Shown here in pieces: positions 48,926-60,570 of a stretch of 64,000 nt of DNA; the first letter of the stretch is position 1, and each line of letters starts with the position of its first letter. Below the pieces are notes generated by a model. The model did no database searches, was not told the origin of the DNA, and was given only the letters and a program-made list of their open reading frames with translations. Source of the DNA: Arthrobotrys musiformis (lineage: Eukaryota; Ascomycota; Orbiliomycetes; Orbiliales; Orbiliaceae); NCBI GenBank assembly GCA_036971715.1, contig JAVHJL010000002.1, positions 528,501-592,500 of the forward strand, in the 5' to 3' direction. Position numbers and translations under genes: made by a program.

Positions 48926-51336
48926 TATGGAATGATGGAATATATGTCTCTTAGCACGTCCTGTACCTGCAAGTTAATTAACATTGATCAACTTGTCCCC
49001 AAATGCGTTTCTCGATTTCTTTTCTTTAAGCTTTGGAGTCTTACCAATTTCCTTAAATCCCCATTTATTCTCATCACTAAGCGCAGGAGTTATTTGATAC
49101 CATTTCATAGCGAGCTCAATATTGTTTAATCACACACACTTTTGGATTGGGCTTTAGAAATTTACCTTTGTTTTTCCTTTCTTCCCTTCATGTACATGTA
49201 CATTCTGTTTCTAAACTTCCTTGTACCATTCATACCTTCTTTACCATGTTTAATTTGAGAAGGATATTTCGATTTCGCCACATATAGCCTACCTCTTTGA
49301 ATAGCCTCGATCTCGGTTGCGATAGCCTATCGATTTGATAGTAATTTTTCGGACGGCCAGTGTGAGATTTTTTGTGTCGCACCTTGCATTCATGACTTCG
49401 TGATACCTCTGCATGCTGCAGCGACCACATGAAAATCAGTGCCGCATGGCCGATTTTTCCCGGCTACCCTTCCGCTTCGCCGTCCTGATTCGCTGCACGC
49501 TGCACGTATGCTGAATGTCCTGTATGTTGGCCGCGCGTTGGGTGTGTGGTATAGACGCCACAATCTTAATTGCGGGATCAGCCGGCTCAGGGCTGAAGAA
49601 AAAGGCCAGTCGGGATTATCAGAAAATGATTGGGAAAAAGGGCCTTTGAGTTACATTTTATACTTCGAATTCACACTCGGAGAATTTCCAAATCCAGTCA
49701 CTAAAATATTTTTTTTATGAAGGATTCCGCTTCTTGAAGAATAACATCACGATGCATCGTAGGCTGCTTTGATCAACTGGCGCCTGTGGTTGCAATAATA
49801 CCTATTGATCCTTCCGCTTGTCAAATTCTTTACTTCATGCACAGAAGCTTAGGAACCCATCCCGAACCATAATATTCTTGAGATTAATCCGATGTTTAGG
49901 TTCCCGGCAAATCCTTCCGCGTTTGTTGGTCACAATTTCTCCCTCTTGAAGCCCCTCTAGCAAAGACTATTGGTATATATTTGGGTACTAGCTGCCTAGT
50001 TTGGTGGCTATAGTCTATTACGTCGAGACGTTGAGGACGAATCCACCGCCCCGTAGATAAGCGTCAACGGATAAGTGTCAATAATGGTTGGAAGTGGGTC
50101 CATCTCTGGGATTCCGTTGACGTCGAGATAACATGATTTGGATTCCAGGCTGCGGGGGCCTTGCTTGGGTCGCAAGTGCTATTTCCAGACAATCCGGAGA
50201 AGTAGGTTTGCTTAGTGAATGTCGTTATGGGTTAGCTCATGGGCCCTGCTGTCGCACGACCAGAAGCTAGGTACAGGCGAGCCTCGACAACGCTACGACC
50301 AGGCAGCACTCGGCGGATCTCTGGACATGACTCCCAAGCTTTTAAGCATCTTGGAGATCGTCGAACGCAAGAAAACGCGGGGTTTCGGACAAGGCTGCAA
50401 TCTTTTCTCGCCGAAGTTCCCCACTTCCGTGAAGATGCATCATGCAACTATACTCCAACTACACATGCACTAGTCAACGAACGCCCTTTGGCAAATTCCG
50501 TCCTTTAGCTAATTTAGACAGAGCTTTGAAGCTTGCCAAGGGTTCCTACGGGCTGGAATTGTGATCGAAGATACATAGAAGCGGGCTGGTTCTCATGACC
50601 TTGAAAGCAGCTTTCAAGCGGCAGCACAATGCAATGTGGTGGCGTTTTGCGTTTTAGGCTTCCAAGCCCGACCTGCAGCCATGGTTGGATATTGTGGAGC
50701 TTGATCCCTCGACTCACAAACAAATTTCGGAGCCTTCTTTCGCACAAGCTTTTGGCTGCATCAAAAATGAGGCTCAAAATTTTCGGGCTGGAGGTTCACT
50801 TTCAAGGCGAGAGGTTGGAAAGTTCGGCGAAAGTGGACCAGGCACACGTATGACTTATTAATACATACAATCGACCCGCATGCGCGCCCGCGTGCCGGGT
50901 GCCTTTTGGCTATCAAAGCGCTAGGCTGAGAAGAACCTGAGATACCACAAGCCTAATATAAAGGGATCAGCTCTCTGCTTTTTTGAATCCTTTGCATGGC
51001 GATTTGAAAGGTGCACTTGTTTCCCGTAGTCTAAACCCCTTCAAAAATCGCATCCCAGGGATTCGATTCGCGCATCAATCCTATCGCCCACGCGTGTCCA
51101 TAACGATACTGTGGAGAAGTTTCGAAGGTCGAATCGTAGTGTAATCTGTTCAATTTCATTTCTTTGTGAGAGGCTTGAACTTCGGCCGACTAGCTAGAAT
51201 CACAAAATTCATTGTAAGCCCGCCCCGAAATCCGCATTGCTTCTCGAATCGATATTGATATTCGCGAAAGGGAGAGGCTAATATACTGTGCCAAAAAGAT
51301 TGATAAAGCTAGAGCTTGCAAATTTCTCGAATCACC
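48926..51336. other. intergenic, no gene seen
   Basis: 2.4 kb with overlapping short frames at 50219-50853 that contradict each other and lack domains. No RNA gene or repeat array was found. Confidence 0.5.
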
Positions 51337-54177
51337 ATGGCGCATATATCTGGAGATATGTCGGGATTTTCTGAAGATGAAAGTGGATTAGGTCGCCCGA
51401 GGCCGCGACCCCGCCGTGGAGCGTCAGTAAGAGCGACCCAATCTTCGGGCCCCGAAAGGCCTAGAAGATCATCGGCGCACTCCTCAAACTTCGCACCCAG
51501 TGAACTCCCACCGATATCTCCAAGCCCCGTTTCATATACAGAGACACAGGCTGCAGAGCCAGCAACAGCCAGATCGCTGGCCAACCTAATTCCACCCGTA
51601 GTCGAGGCACCGCAGATTACGCCTGTTTCCCAAGCTTCTCAGACACCCCAAAGTCTCAATGAAGCTCGATACTCGATATCAAACCATAGCCAGGTGGAAA
51701 ATAGGCGAGCATCTGTAGTTTCTGGAGAACAAAACTCACTATCGAGTCCTGCCGAGTCTCAGTTTGTACGACGTGCAGCGGAGCCGGCAGAACGAGGGGC
51801 ACAAGAGAAGCCTCCAATGTTGAAAAGGCAAGAACGAACTCCAGGGATTAGGGTGATTAGGCCAGGAAGCGCCGGCTCAACATCGCAAGGGTCATTGCAG
51901 AAGCCTGACATGGACGCTTTGATCGTTGGAGGCCGTCCAGCAAGGAAGCTAGGAACAATCGAAGTTGCCTCACTTATTATAAATAAGATGGTACGCCCAA
52001 TCTAAACCCATTCCCAACCCAAATACCGAGTCTCCAGCTAATGCCATGGTGATAGATTGGAAGTGGAATCGTAACTGGACCCGCTCAGGTCCTTCTCTAC
52101 ACCGGGCGGAAGGACTATGCTTTGCTCCTCTGGGGGCTGGGGTTCTTGTATACCCTAGTCTCCGTCGTCATCTTTGTAGAATTCGGCTACAAGTTTAGAG
52201 TAACCGGTGGCGAATTAGTTTATGTAAGTCTATAGTCTCGATTTCGCAGGGCTGTCTTACTGAGCCCGTAACTAACCCGCCTACAGCTCGATGAGATATT
52301 CAAAAAGCCAAAACTTCTATTTGTGACAATTTTCGCCGGCCAATTTATTCTGTTCTGGAATACGGCAACGAATTGCGCCCAGGCTGCTCGCCAGATCATT
52401 GCTTGTGCGGATAAGTCGTTGGACACAAACAACGTCTACCAAGATCAAGATACTCGACTGATCGCTTTTATCGGAATTGTCATATCGTCCGCCGTCTGCC
52501 TTCTCCATTACTTTTCTACAGCAGCGGGAAGAATCACAAATGTCGGGTTTGCTGTTTTCAAGGTTGTTATGCTTCTCATACTCCTTGGGCGGGGTTCATG
52601 GTTCGCGGAAACATTCGACCAAGGCAAAGGGGATTGGACCTTCCAGCCGAGACCGATAGAGTGGAAATCTTTCACATACGCCACATTTATTGTTCTTTTC
52701 GCTTTCCAAGGCTGGGAAAATGCCTCTTTCGTAGCTGGTGAGGTTGACATTGCAAAGACAAGAGCTCTTCGTAATGGATACTACATTGCCGTGTTGCTTG
52801 TTGGATTTTTATATCTCTTCGTCAATGTTGCCTTCCTCAGAGCTTTTGAATTCATTGTAGGGGGTACTCCAGATGGAATTGCAGCTATCCTGAGCAGTGG
52901 TAATGTTCCAATAGAGGTACTTGCCAGCGACGGCTACGCAGCTCGATATTGGGGCAGCACTCCTGGTGCGGTCAGAGCTTGGACTGTGCTCCTAACCCTA
53001 TCCGCTCTCGGAAACGTCCTAGCTGTGACGTATACATGCGGCAGAGGTAAGCAAAATGTCCCCATAAGTACCAGTACAAAGGCCATTGTAACGGTACAAG
53101 TTCTGACAACCTCAAAGTCAAGCAGATGATTGGGCAGGCGTATGTTTTCCCCTGGTCTCGATTATGGGCGCGGGAATCAAGGTTTAACACCCCGTCTGGA
53201 GGACTTCTTCTCCACTGGATCTGTACCTGCATTCTCATCATAATCGCCGTAAGAATTCCGAATTCAAAAGGAATTCAGTTGCCAGGATCGCTACAAGCGT
53301 ATTCACATGCAGCAGTTGCCCGTAAGTAGAACTCATAATAGCGTGACTTGAAGCTCCGGCTCGGACTATAGCTAACCCACATTTTCTATCAGTTGCGGTC
53401 ACGGTTGCGTTTTGCTTCTTTACAGCGCCACTAGTAGATGGTCAGGAAACTTACCAATGGTCTTGGTTGAAATTCAAACGAGTTTCCTGGCCAATAATAA
53501 CTGTTTCTATTCTAATGAACCTTGCCATGATATGTCTTCCTATTAAGTCCGCCGTCCCAGACTCCTCCGTTCCCGGCTGGGTTTTTGCCGCAAGTTGCTT
53601 CTTAGCGGTTATCAGCAGTGTCCTCTATTACTTCATTCTTTTCCCAGTCGAAGATTACATGGAGTCATCCAAAAGATGGAAAAAATGGAGCCTTCTTAGA
53701 CTTGCTGGAGTCAGCTGGAGCATTCGCCCCGTCGAAGAAGACATATACAACGAGAGATGGGAACGATTCCAAAGAACCTCAAGGCATTTTGAGGGTTCGA
53801 CCTCCAAAGTGGGGTATCAGGACGAACAGATAAAGCAGTTTGGCGAACGGAAAATGGTTTACTATACGGTAAGTGAAACCCCCAAAACTCCAGAGGCGCT
53901 GCCCCGGGGTTACAAGAAAACATTATGTCAAGCTAACATAATATGCTTCACCGTGCAGCTCGACCCAGTAATGATTGGTAATCAGGCGCATCAGCCGAGC
54001 ACCAGCAGGAGGTTGGTGTTCTGGTTTTTCGGTGGAAGCTTCAATAATAAGACCTACAAGAGCCCTTGGACTGAGTGGGCCCTGAAAAAGCCAAAGTTCC
54101 AAGGCGCAAATTTTCTCTCCATCTTTAGACAGAAGGAATCCGTGCCACCAGGTCTAAGTATGCGGGATGTCCAGTAA
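51337..54177 (+). CDS. LAT-type amino-acid permease with very long N-terminal tail
   Basis: Six exons: 51337-51990, 52056-52223, 52287-53046, 53118-53321, 53393-53868 and 53959-54177, giving 826 aa. The start ACCATGGCGC is an ideal context. Residues 1-200 are disordered, rich in Ser, Pro and Arg, with SP sites and PRPRPRRGAS. Then comes LGTIEVASLIINKM-IGSGIVTGPAQVL, the APC first-helix signature split across intron 1. The rest has about 12 helices with loops VKQMIGQAYVFPWSR and FLFVNVAF. The C-terminal tail is about 140 residues and basic. It is clearly a plasma-membrane-type amino-acid transporter. The N-tail is three to four times longer than that of the 42-44 kb permease and may host arrestin/ubiquitin or phosphorylation control (inference). 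The fourth exon uses an AAAG acceptor. Confidence 0.9.
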
Positions 54178-55055
54178 CCAAGTTAATTTCGCTCAGTATC
54201 CGTGGAAGGAGTCGACCCGTATCTCCCATGCGAACCCCCCCTTCACTCAATTTGCATCTGCCCTGTATGCCTCCGAAGTTTTCTATGATTTTCCATGACA
54301 CACATTTAGACTTGTACATAGATGTTTTTCCCTCATGATATCCAAATAATTTAATCGAATTTTCATAAGAGTAAATTAATACTTTCATACGTCTACGTCC
54401 AAGAAATCGTAAAATCTTTGAGAGATTGCTGAAGTGCAATTTGGTTGACTTGAAGCTGCCGAACGCACACATATGTACATCCGAGGCTGTGAAGTTTTGT
54501 ATTCTCAGCTCGTCAAAATACGCCGTCGACAACCTAACTACGCTAGATAAGTACCTACAGATACGTAGACGCATGCGGGCCTTCGGCTTAGCCTGGTCAG
54601 CTGGACCTTTTCTCGTAAAACCGACCTTCCTTTCAGAGAATTGTACATTATATGTGTAGAGATATCGCATCTATAGATCTTTCTGAGCCTATCACATTCG
54701 TCGATATTCTGATTACCAAAGTTGTACCCCCAGTGAATATTTTAGTGAGCCTTCTTAGGTGAAGTAGTGGATATTATGTTTTTTTTGTTCTGGAATTCTC
54801 AGTTTATTTGAGATCTCTGAGATTGTGCATAGTTTTGAACTAAGTACAAACTCGAATGCTAGGTACATGCAAATCCAATATGGTTAAGCCAAAATGCATT
54901 CATTCGTAAGGAGCGTAAGTAGCTGGTATAAACGTCATAAAATCATTAAATGACAATGACAAATAAACAATAAGAGATTATTTACTCTCTGAAGTATTTG
55001 GGTATATCAAGATGAGATATAGGAAAATAAGGGAAGATGAGATATAGGAAAGCGT
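54178..55055. other. convergent intergenic region with an 18-bp direct repeat
   Basis: AT-rich. AAGATGAGATATAGGAAA occurs at 55009-55026 and again at 55034-55051, a 25-bp period, just past the stop of the BIM1-like gene. No gene was seen. Confidence 0.55.
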
Positions 55056-56052
55056 TTACTGGCGAGCAGCAGCTGGGACAGAGTCAACAGACTGGGCACC
55101 CTTGGTCTGGCTCATGTATGGAGTGGACTCGCTGTCAGCTGGCTTGGAGCGCTTGCGGAAGGCAAAGAAGACAGCAACACCGATGATGGCGGAGGCACCA
55201 AGGATGGAGCCAACGGCAATACCAGCCTTTGCGCCGGTGGAAAGACCATTGTCAGAGGAAGTCTCTGGAGCGGCCTGGATGACGGTCTCAGTTGACTGTG
55301 GGGCCTCGAATTCAGAGGCGGTAACGTTGAAGCATGGGATGGTGTCGGTGAATGCGGTAGCACCAACGAGTGTCTATTTTATGTTAGTACTTCTTAAAGA
55401 TCATCGGCTGACGAACTTAGTATTCAGAGTGACTTACGATATCAGCGCAGGCATAGAAAGATTCGTCCTTGCCAGAGTCGTTGGACCAGTATTCCATCTG
55501 GATGGTGGCGTTTGTTCCCTCAGCGACATTGGCAATTGTTGGTGCCTTGTAGCACTGGTGACCAGGCTCGATAGCATCAACTCTTGCTGGGACGAAGGTG
55601 TTGAATGCGCTCTGGGCGGTTGGGTCTATTCATGAATTTTTAGGGTATTTGCGATCGAAAACATACGTAGGACAGGTGTGACTTACTGTTTCCGTAGGCA
55701 ATACGGAAAACTACGTTCCACGCATCGTCGGCAATGGAAAGAGCGACAGCTCCACCAACTGGATGTCCAGGAAAGTTAGCTACATCTATCCTAAAGAATA
55801 TTTCTACATTTCTATAAAAATTCCAAAGGAATTTATCTCACCAAGTGGGAAGTTAGCTCGGGTAGTTGGGCCGCTGACGGAACCGCAAGGAGCGGTGTTA
55901 TCTTCAGCGGCGGACCATGGACGATCTGCGGGCCAGAGGAAAGCAACTGGTCCCATAGAAGAGCCCTGCTCTCCTTCACCGTGTGCCTGAGCGGCAGCTG
56001 GGGCTGCAATAGCGGAAAGGGCCGCTGCGAGATACAAGGCGTTGCGAAGCAT
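55056..56052 (-). CDS. BIM1-like copper-binding domain protein with a C-terminal membrane helix
   Basis: Four exons: 55842-56052, 55687-55758, 55438-55625 and 55056-55373, giving 262 aa, in phase. The signal peptide would be cut after A23 so that His24 (HGEGEQGS) becomes the mature N-terminus, as in LPMO-like X325/BIM1 proteins whose N-terminal His binds copper. The pattern NTAPCGS, FPLVGGAVALSIADDAWNV, QCYKAP and NATIQMEYWSND..FYACADI matches that family. After a Ser/Thr stalk, GAKAGIAVGSILGASAIIG is a Mid2-like transmembrane helix followed by basic FRKRSKPADS. Most relatives are GPI-anchored, so a true membrane anchor is notable. Cryptococcus Bim1 acts in copper uptake; a similar role here is inferred. 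It diverges from the GPI protein at 57943. Confidence 0.82.
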
Positions 56053-57942
56053 CGTGAAATATATATTAACTAATTAATCAAATCCTTTTAGGATTTATAT
56101 ATTTTAAAATGCAGGTGAAAGGGGCAAGAGGCCGTATTAGGAACGGGTTAATATAAGAGGAGATGGTGAGGGTGAGGTGAGGAGGAAAAAGACACAAAAG
56201 GTACTGTCGATGAGGAGAAACCACTGGTTAATATATTGCTCACTGAGAGGCCCTCGACAAGATACAACAACCAACTTGAGCATTCCCTCTGCCTACAAGT
56301 AGATAGTGTTGGATTGTCCCCGGTCCGGCACGTATCCAGTGCTTTCGAGGGTTCCCCTGCCGCTTCCTTCGCACATGGCCACGGTTCGATATATTATGAC
56401 GAGCTGGCTAACCTGACAAACCACCTAACCTGCCTGCCCCCGTCTTCCGAGAAGCTAGAAGCCACTTGGCGAGGAGGGCGCCTCGGCCTTTGTCCACAAG
56501 TTTTTAGAGTTTTTTTGCCTTTTCATACGGCTATCATGACTATAGATCATTGATTATACCTCGGTGTAGCGCGGTATGTAGTACAGCTGTCTCTGGCAAA
56601 AACAAGAATGTTTCTCAGGTGGAGAATGGTGGCCGGCCCCATTCATGCATGCATACAACCATGCAAAAGAAATACACAAACTTGGCCATTGGTGGGATGG
56701 TCGTAAAGAGGACTCCGCGCACCCAGCCGTACCTTAGGAGAGGGTGCGCATTGGCCATTGGCTATTTCCGAAGGCCCAGGTCGAAAATTTGCATGCAAAA
56801 TGGCATGGTTAAATTTTCTGTGTTGCTAGTGTTATAACTCGAACCGGCCTCTTTTCTGTTAGTTTTATGTCACAGGTCCGAGAAATGGCAATGACACCTG
56901 CCCGAAAGCCTCGTCCATCTAATCTGATCAGCCGATTAGATAATTGATTGGTGATACCCCGAAATGTTTCTTGCAGCCGGGTGGGGTAGTTTCGACCATG
57001 AAAAACTTTTGCAGGCGCTTTAGGCACGCCATACTGGAAAATTTTCACTTTCCGGCTTTCGCCAAGTTTCCCACTGCCCTTGCTAGCCCACATCTTTGCC
57101 TGCCACCCGTTATCAGATCGAGGGAACTCCTCTGAAAAATGTGACCTGAGTGGAGGTACTTTTGCAATCCCACGGGCAACCCTAGAAATCTAATCTGATC
57201 CGGCTGACACGGAATAATACCAAGACTGCCAAGTCGCTAGCAGGATCAGACCATCTTATCTGATCCGCTAAGAAGAAGCAAAGGAACGTTGGAATTGGTG
57301 CGGACAACACCGCAGAAGCTGGAAATCCAGCCAGCCAAGATCCCAGGGTCGGTTCAAAGTTTGTGACTATGCAACCTCCCACGTTTGGACCATAAGTGGG
57401 CCCATGTCGATGGCGGTTTTAGCAAATTGGGTAGAGTTTTCCACTCTTTCCCACAGGCACCGTTCGGGTGGGTTAGAGTCCGAGGGGTTGAGCGAGTCTT
57501 GGGAGCTGTCAATGCATGCATGCAATGCGATAATAACTAAAATGTCTTGGGTATGACACAAAGTTGTACGCTTCACACTCTCTTTGGACCTCGACGGCCC
57601 CCCAATTTCCGACATCGCTCCTTCCGTTCGTTCCAGTTTTCCAAAATAATGTCGGGTCAAAGGGTTGACATACCTGCGCTTCTATGCAGGGGCCTGGTCT
57701 AGCGCGCGCTGGACACAGTTGTAGCAGTACTTTGGGGGCATTATAAGTCGAGTCCTGCGACCTCACTGTACTTCCTCTTAGATTCTTCTCCCTCCACTTC
57801 AGAATCACATTCACTCGCTCTCGCAATTGTAGTTGCACTTTTAGCAGGATTTCCGCTCGTTAATCGCAGATTTCGATCTATCATCAACCTTCCTAAAAGT
57901 CATCTAGTATTCTACTGCTGCCTTGCGCCAATACCAGTCACC
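56053..57942. promoter_or_regulatory. 1.9-kb divergent promoter region with GATA, CCAAT and TGCATGCA motifs
   Basis: Between the starts of the BIM1-like and GPI-protein genes. It holds several ATTGG boxes (near 56691, 56754, 56757-56761, 56946, 57294), AATCTGATC or TTATCTGATC repeats (56919, 57190, 57256) with adjacent GATA cores, and three TGCATGCA palindromes (56646, 57513, 57517). TTATAA at 57741-57746 may be the TATA box of the GPI gene. No gene frame was seen. Confidence 0.4.
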
Positions 57943-59413
57943 ATGCTTAATGCTCAGTTGATCCTCCTTGGCGCTATCGCCCTTCAGGGTGTCGCTGGTG
58001 TCGCTATCATGAACGATGAATGGCACTTTAAGCTCCTCAAGCGTCAGGCTCCTGGTACCCCAGCCTACAACTGCCACGATAACTGCGGTAAGTACTCGAG
58101 TCTAGCCTCAATCTCTTGTGTAACATCAGTGCGCTGACACACTATTCCTACCTCCAGGTCAGGCTATCACTGCATCCCGTCGTGACAATCACTGCGAGGA
58201 CAATGCTTTCAATAACAACTATGCCAACTGCTTGCAGTGCTCCGGCCCAGACAACTATAACATCTGGAGATACTATGGCTTTACTTTGAGTGTTGCCGGT
58301 GAGGCATGTGGTCTCTCAACTACCCCTCTCTCCGGAAAGCAACCGGACGTTCCACCAGCTATCTCGGCCGGTGGTGAGATCCCTGGCGGCGTCGACACCA
58401 GCACCACCACCACCCCACCTGCTACCACCACTACCACCGAGCCAGAGCCAACTGAGGATCCCGAACCCACCACCACTGAGCCCCCAACCACCACAACTGA
58501 GGAGCCAGAGCCAACTGAGGAACCAACTGAAGAGCCCACTGCTGAGCCAACTGAGGAACCCACCGCTGAGCCAACTGAGGAACCCACCGCTGAGCCAACC
58601 GAAGAGCCAACCGCTGAGCCAACTGAAGAGCCAACTGCTGAGCCCACTGAGGAGCCAACTGCTGAGCCAACTGAGGAGCCCACTGCTGAGCCAACTGCTG
58701 AGCCCACTGCTGAACCTACTGGTGAGTCTTCGACAGAAGAGCCGACTGTTGAACCAACCTCGAGCCCTACCTACAACCCCCCTACCTACAACCCCACAGT
58801 TCCTACCTACAACCCTACCACAGCTCCTACATACAACCCTACCACAGCTCCTACAGAAAAACCTACCACAGTTTCAACAAGTAAGTGTTCGACGGATGAG
58901 TCTTCTGTTGAGCCTACATACATCCCTTCGCACACAACCTATGCGCCCTCATACTCCCAACCTTCGTCTCACCCAACCTATGCTCCATCCTATGAGCCTT
59001 CCTATGAGCCTTCATACGAGCCATCGTATGAGCACACCACGATCAAGACGACTACTGGTGTATATCCGACCTACTCGTCGGTTGTTGTCACTTATACCAG
59101 TAGGCCTTGAATCTGAATGCGCGCTTCCGCTCCAAGTTGAATATGGACTAATATCTCCAACCAAATATAGGCGTCACCACCAGCTACGTCGCTCCAACTG
59201 GAACTTCCACCGAAGGCCCAACTCCTACCTACGGATCCGGCAACCAGACCTCCGCTGCTGTAAGTACCCTTGCTAAATCATATAGGTGTGACTATACACT
59301 AACGTCCTATGCAGCCACCACCACCAGAGTACACTGGTGCCGCCAACTCTCTCGTTTCCAGCGGATTCGCCATCTTCGGTGCCGCTGCTATTGCCGCTCT
59401 CGCTGCTTTGTAA
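57943..59413 (+). CDS. GPI-anchored Cys-module/Thr-Pro-Glu-rich surface protein with tandem repeats
   Basis: Four exons: 57943-58087, 58158-59099, 59171-59259 and 59315-59413, giving 424 aa. Signal peptide about 1-20, then a short pro-segment ending in a Kex2-type K33-R34. A small Cys-rich module follows with YNCHDNCG, HCEDN, ANCLQCSG and GEAC, plus NYNIWRYYG; this pattern is common in fungal wall proteins of unknown function. Next is a long stalk: EPTEEPTA repeats (about 58505-58720), PTYNPTT repeats and SYEPSYEPSYEP repeats. The C-terminus (YTGAANSLVSSGFAIFGAAA) is a GPI signal and closely resembles that of the CFEM protein. Heavy O-glycosylation and wall attachment are expected. It is divergent from the BIM1-like gene. 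Confidence 0.86.
58505..58720 (+). repeat. coding minisatellite (24-bp unit, EPTEEPTA)
   Basis: About eight or nine imperfect 24-bp units of the form GAGCCAACTGAGGARCCCAC plus GCT inside the second exon of the GPI-protein gene. Copy number is likely to vary between strains. Confidence 0.8.
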
Positions 59414-60570
59414 ATTTGAGTTTTCTGGAGTCTATGAGGCAGGGATTCATTGGTATACATAAAAATGGATGACGGCGGGGTACGGTTTTTTTTTTTTATT
59501 TTTAATTTCTCACATAGCATTTAATCATGAATGATCCTCATGTATTATAATAATACAATACTTAATGCATAGTCTACACCCAAACCATTCTCCTTAGCAT
59601 AAAACCGTATTTTCTCTCCACATTCAGACTACTGACTAGTTTCCGTTTAACCCGTATACCTACCATCCAGTAGCACGTAGTTACGTTGTGCTGTCCATGC
59701 ATTCGGCGTAGTGTTGGATTTTAGGAGGGTTTGTGTTGTAGACTTGTCCTGGTCTGTGTTGTCTCGTGGTCTGTGTAACAATACTAGCTCCAACACAAAA
59801 GTACTTTATTCGGGGTGACCAGTCTTTCTGTTCTGCCTCAGGAGCGCCTGGTCTCGAGGCTAGTCTTTCTGTGGTCTGAGGCGTTCAGCCAACTGTATCA
59901 AGTTGTGTGAATGTGGCGGCCCCCACAATCCAGATATTAGCAGATATTAGCAGATAGACGATGGCACGCCGTAGATTATGTCTACATCGCTCAGACCAGT
60001 GAATTTTGTCAGGTTCTTCAATAGAACGGGCATCTTCCGTCCAAAATTTAAAATAAATGTTCAAGATTTTAAGATATAAACTGGTCTCGTGCCCAGACCG
60101 CACAAAGAGTGACCGGCGTGACTTTCGTGAAAGTTGCTGCCGTGAATGTTACATTAAACACTATAATATTTATTGATAGATGATATCACTCGATACCTAT
60201 ACGTACATGGTAGCCTCGAGACTATGTACATGGTAGCCAAATAGAGGCGAGACAAATCCGAGTCAGATGCCTAGCCATTCTAAAATAACGATATGCGAAC
60301 CCGGGCTTATAAATAATAACACGAACACTGAACTCCAAATACATGCATCCGCATTGTGATATTCGTCGGTCTTCCAGCGGAACTGAGAATTCATACCCCA
60401 AATCGTATCCTTGCCCCAAACGCCTTCTACTGTTGACCATAACTCGAACGATAATGTAAAGAGGGAGAAAATCCATTCTTTTTACGCCCAAAGGCTAGCA
60501 CCAACTGTTCTCTGGGTACAGGCGAGCCAACTTAAGGCCCGCCACCACCACCATAGCCGCCGTAAGACCT
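59414..60570. other. convergent intergenic region with short repeats
   Basis: GTCTGTGT-type repeats at 59740-59880, tandem CAGATATTAG near 59933-59955, and the 13-bp GTACATGGTAGCC at 60203 and 60226. No gene was seen. Confidence 0.5.

Noticed and set aside
58273..58707. Gly-Ser-Val repeat frame on the minus strand
   Set aside because: Mirror image of the EPTEEPTA repeats of the GPI protein, not a separate gene.
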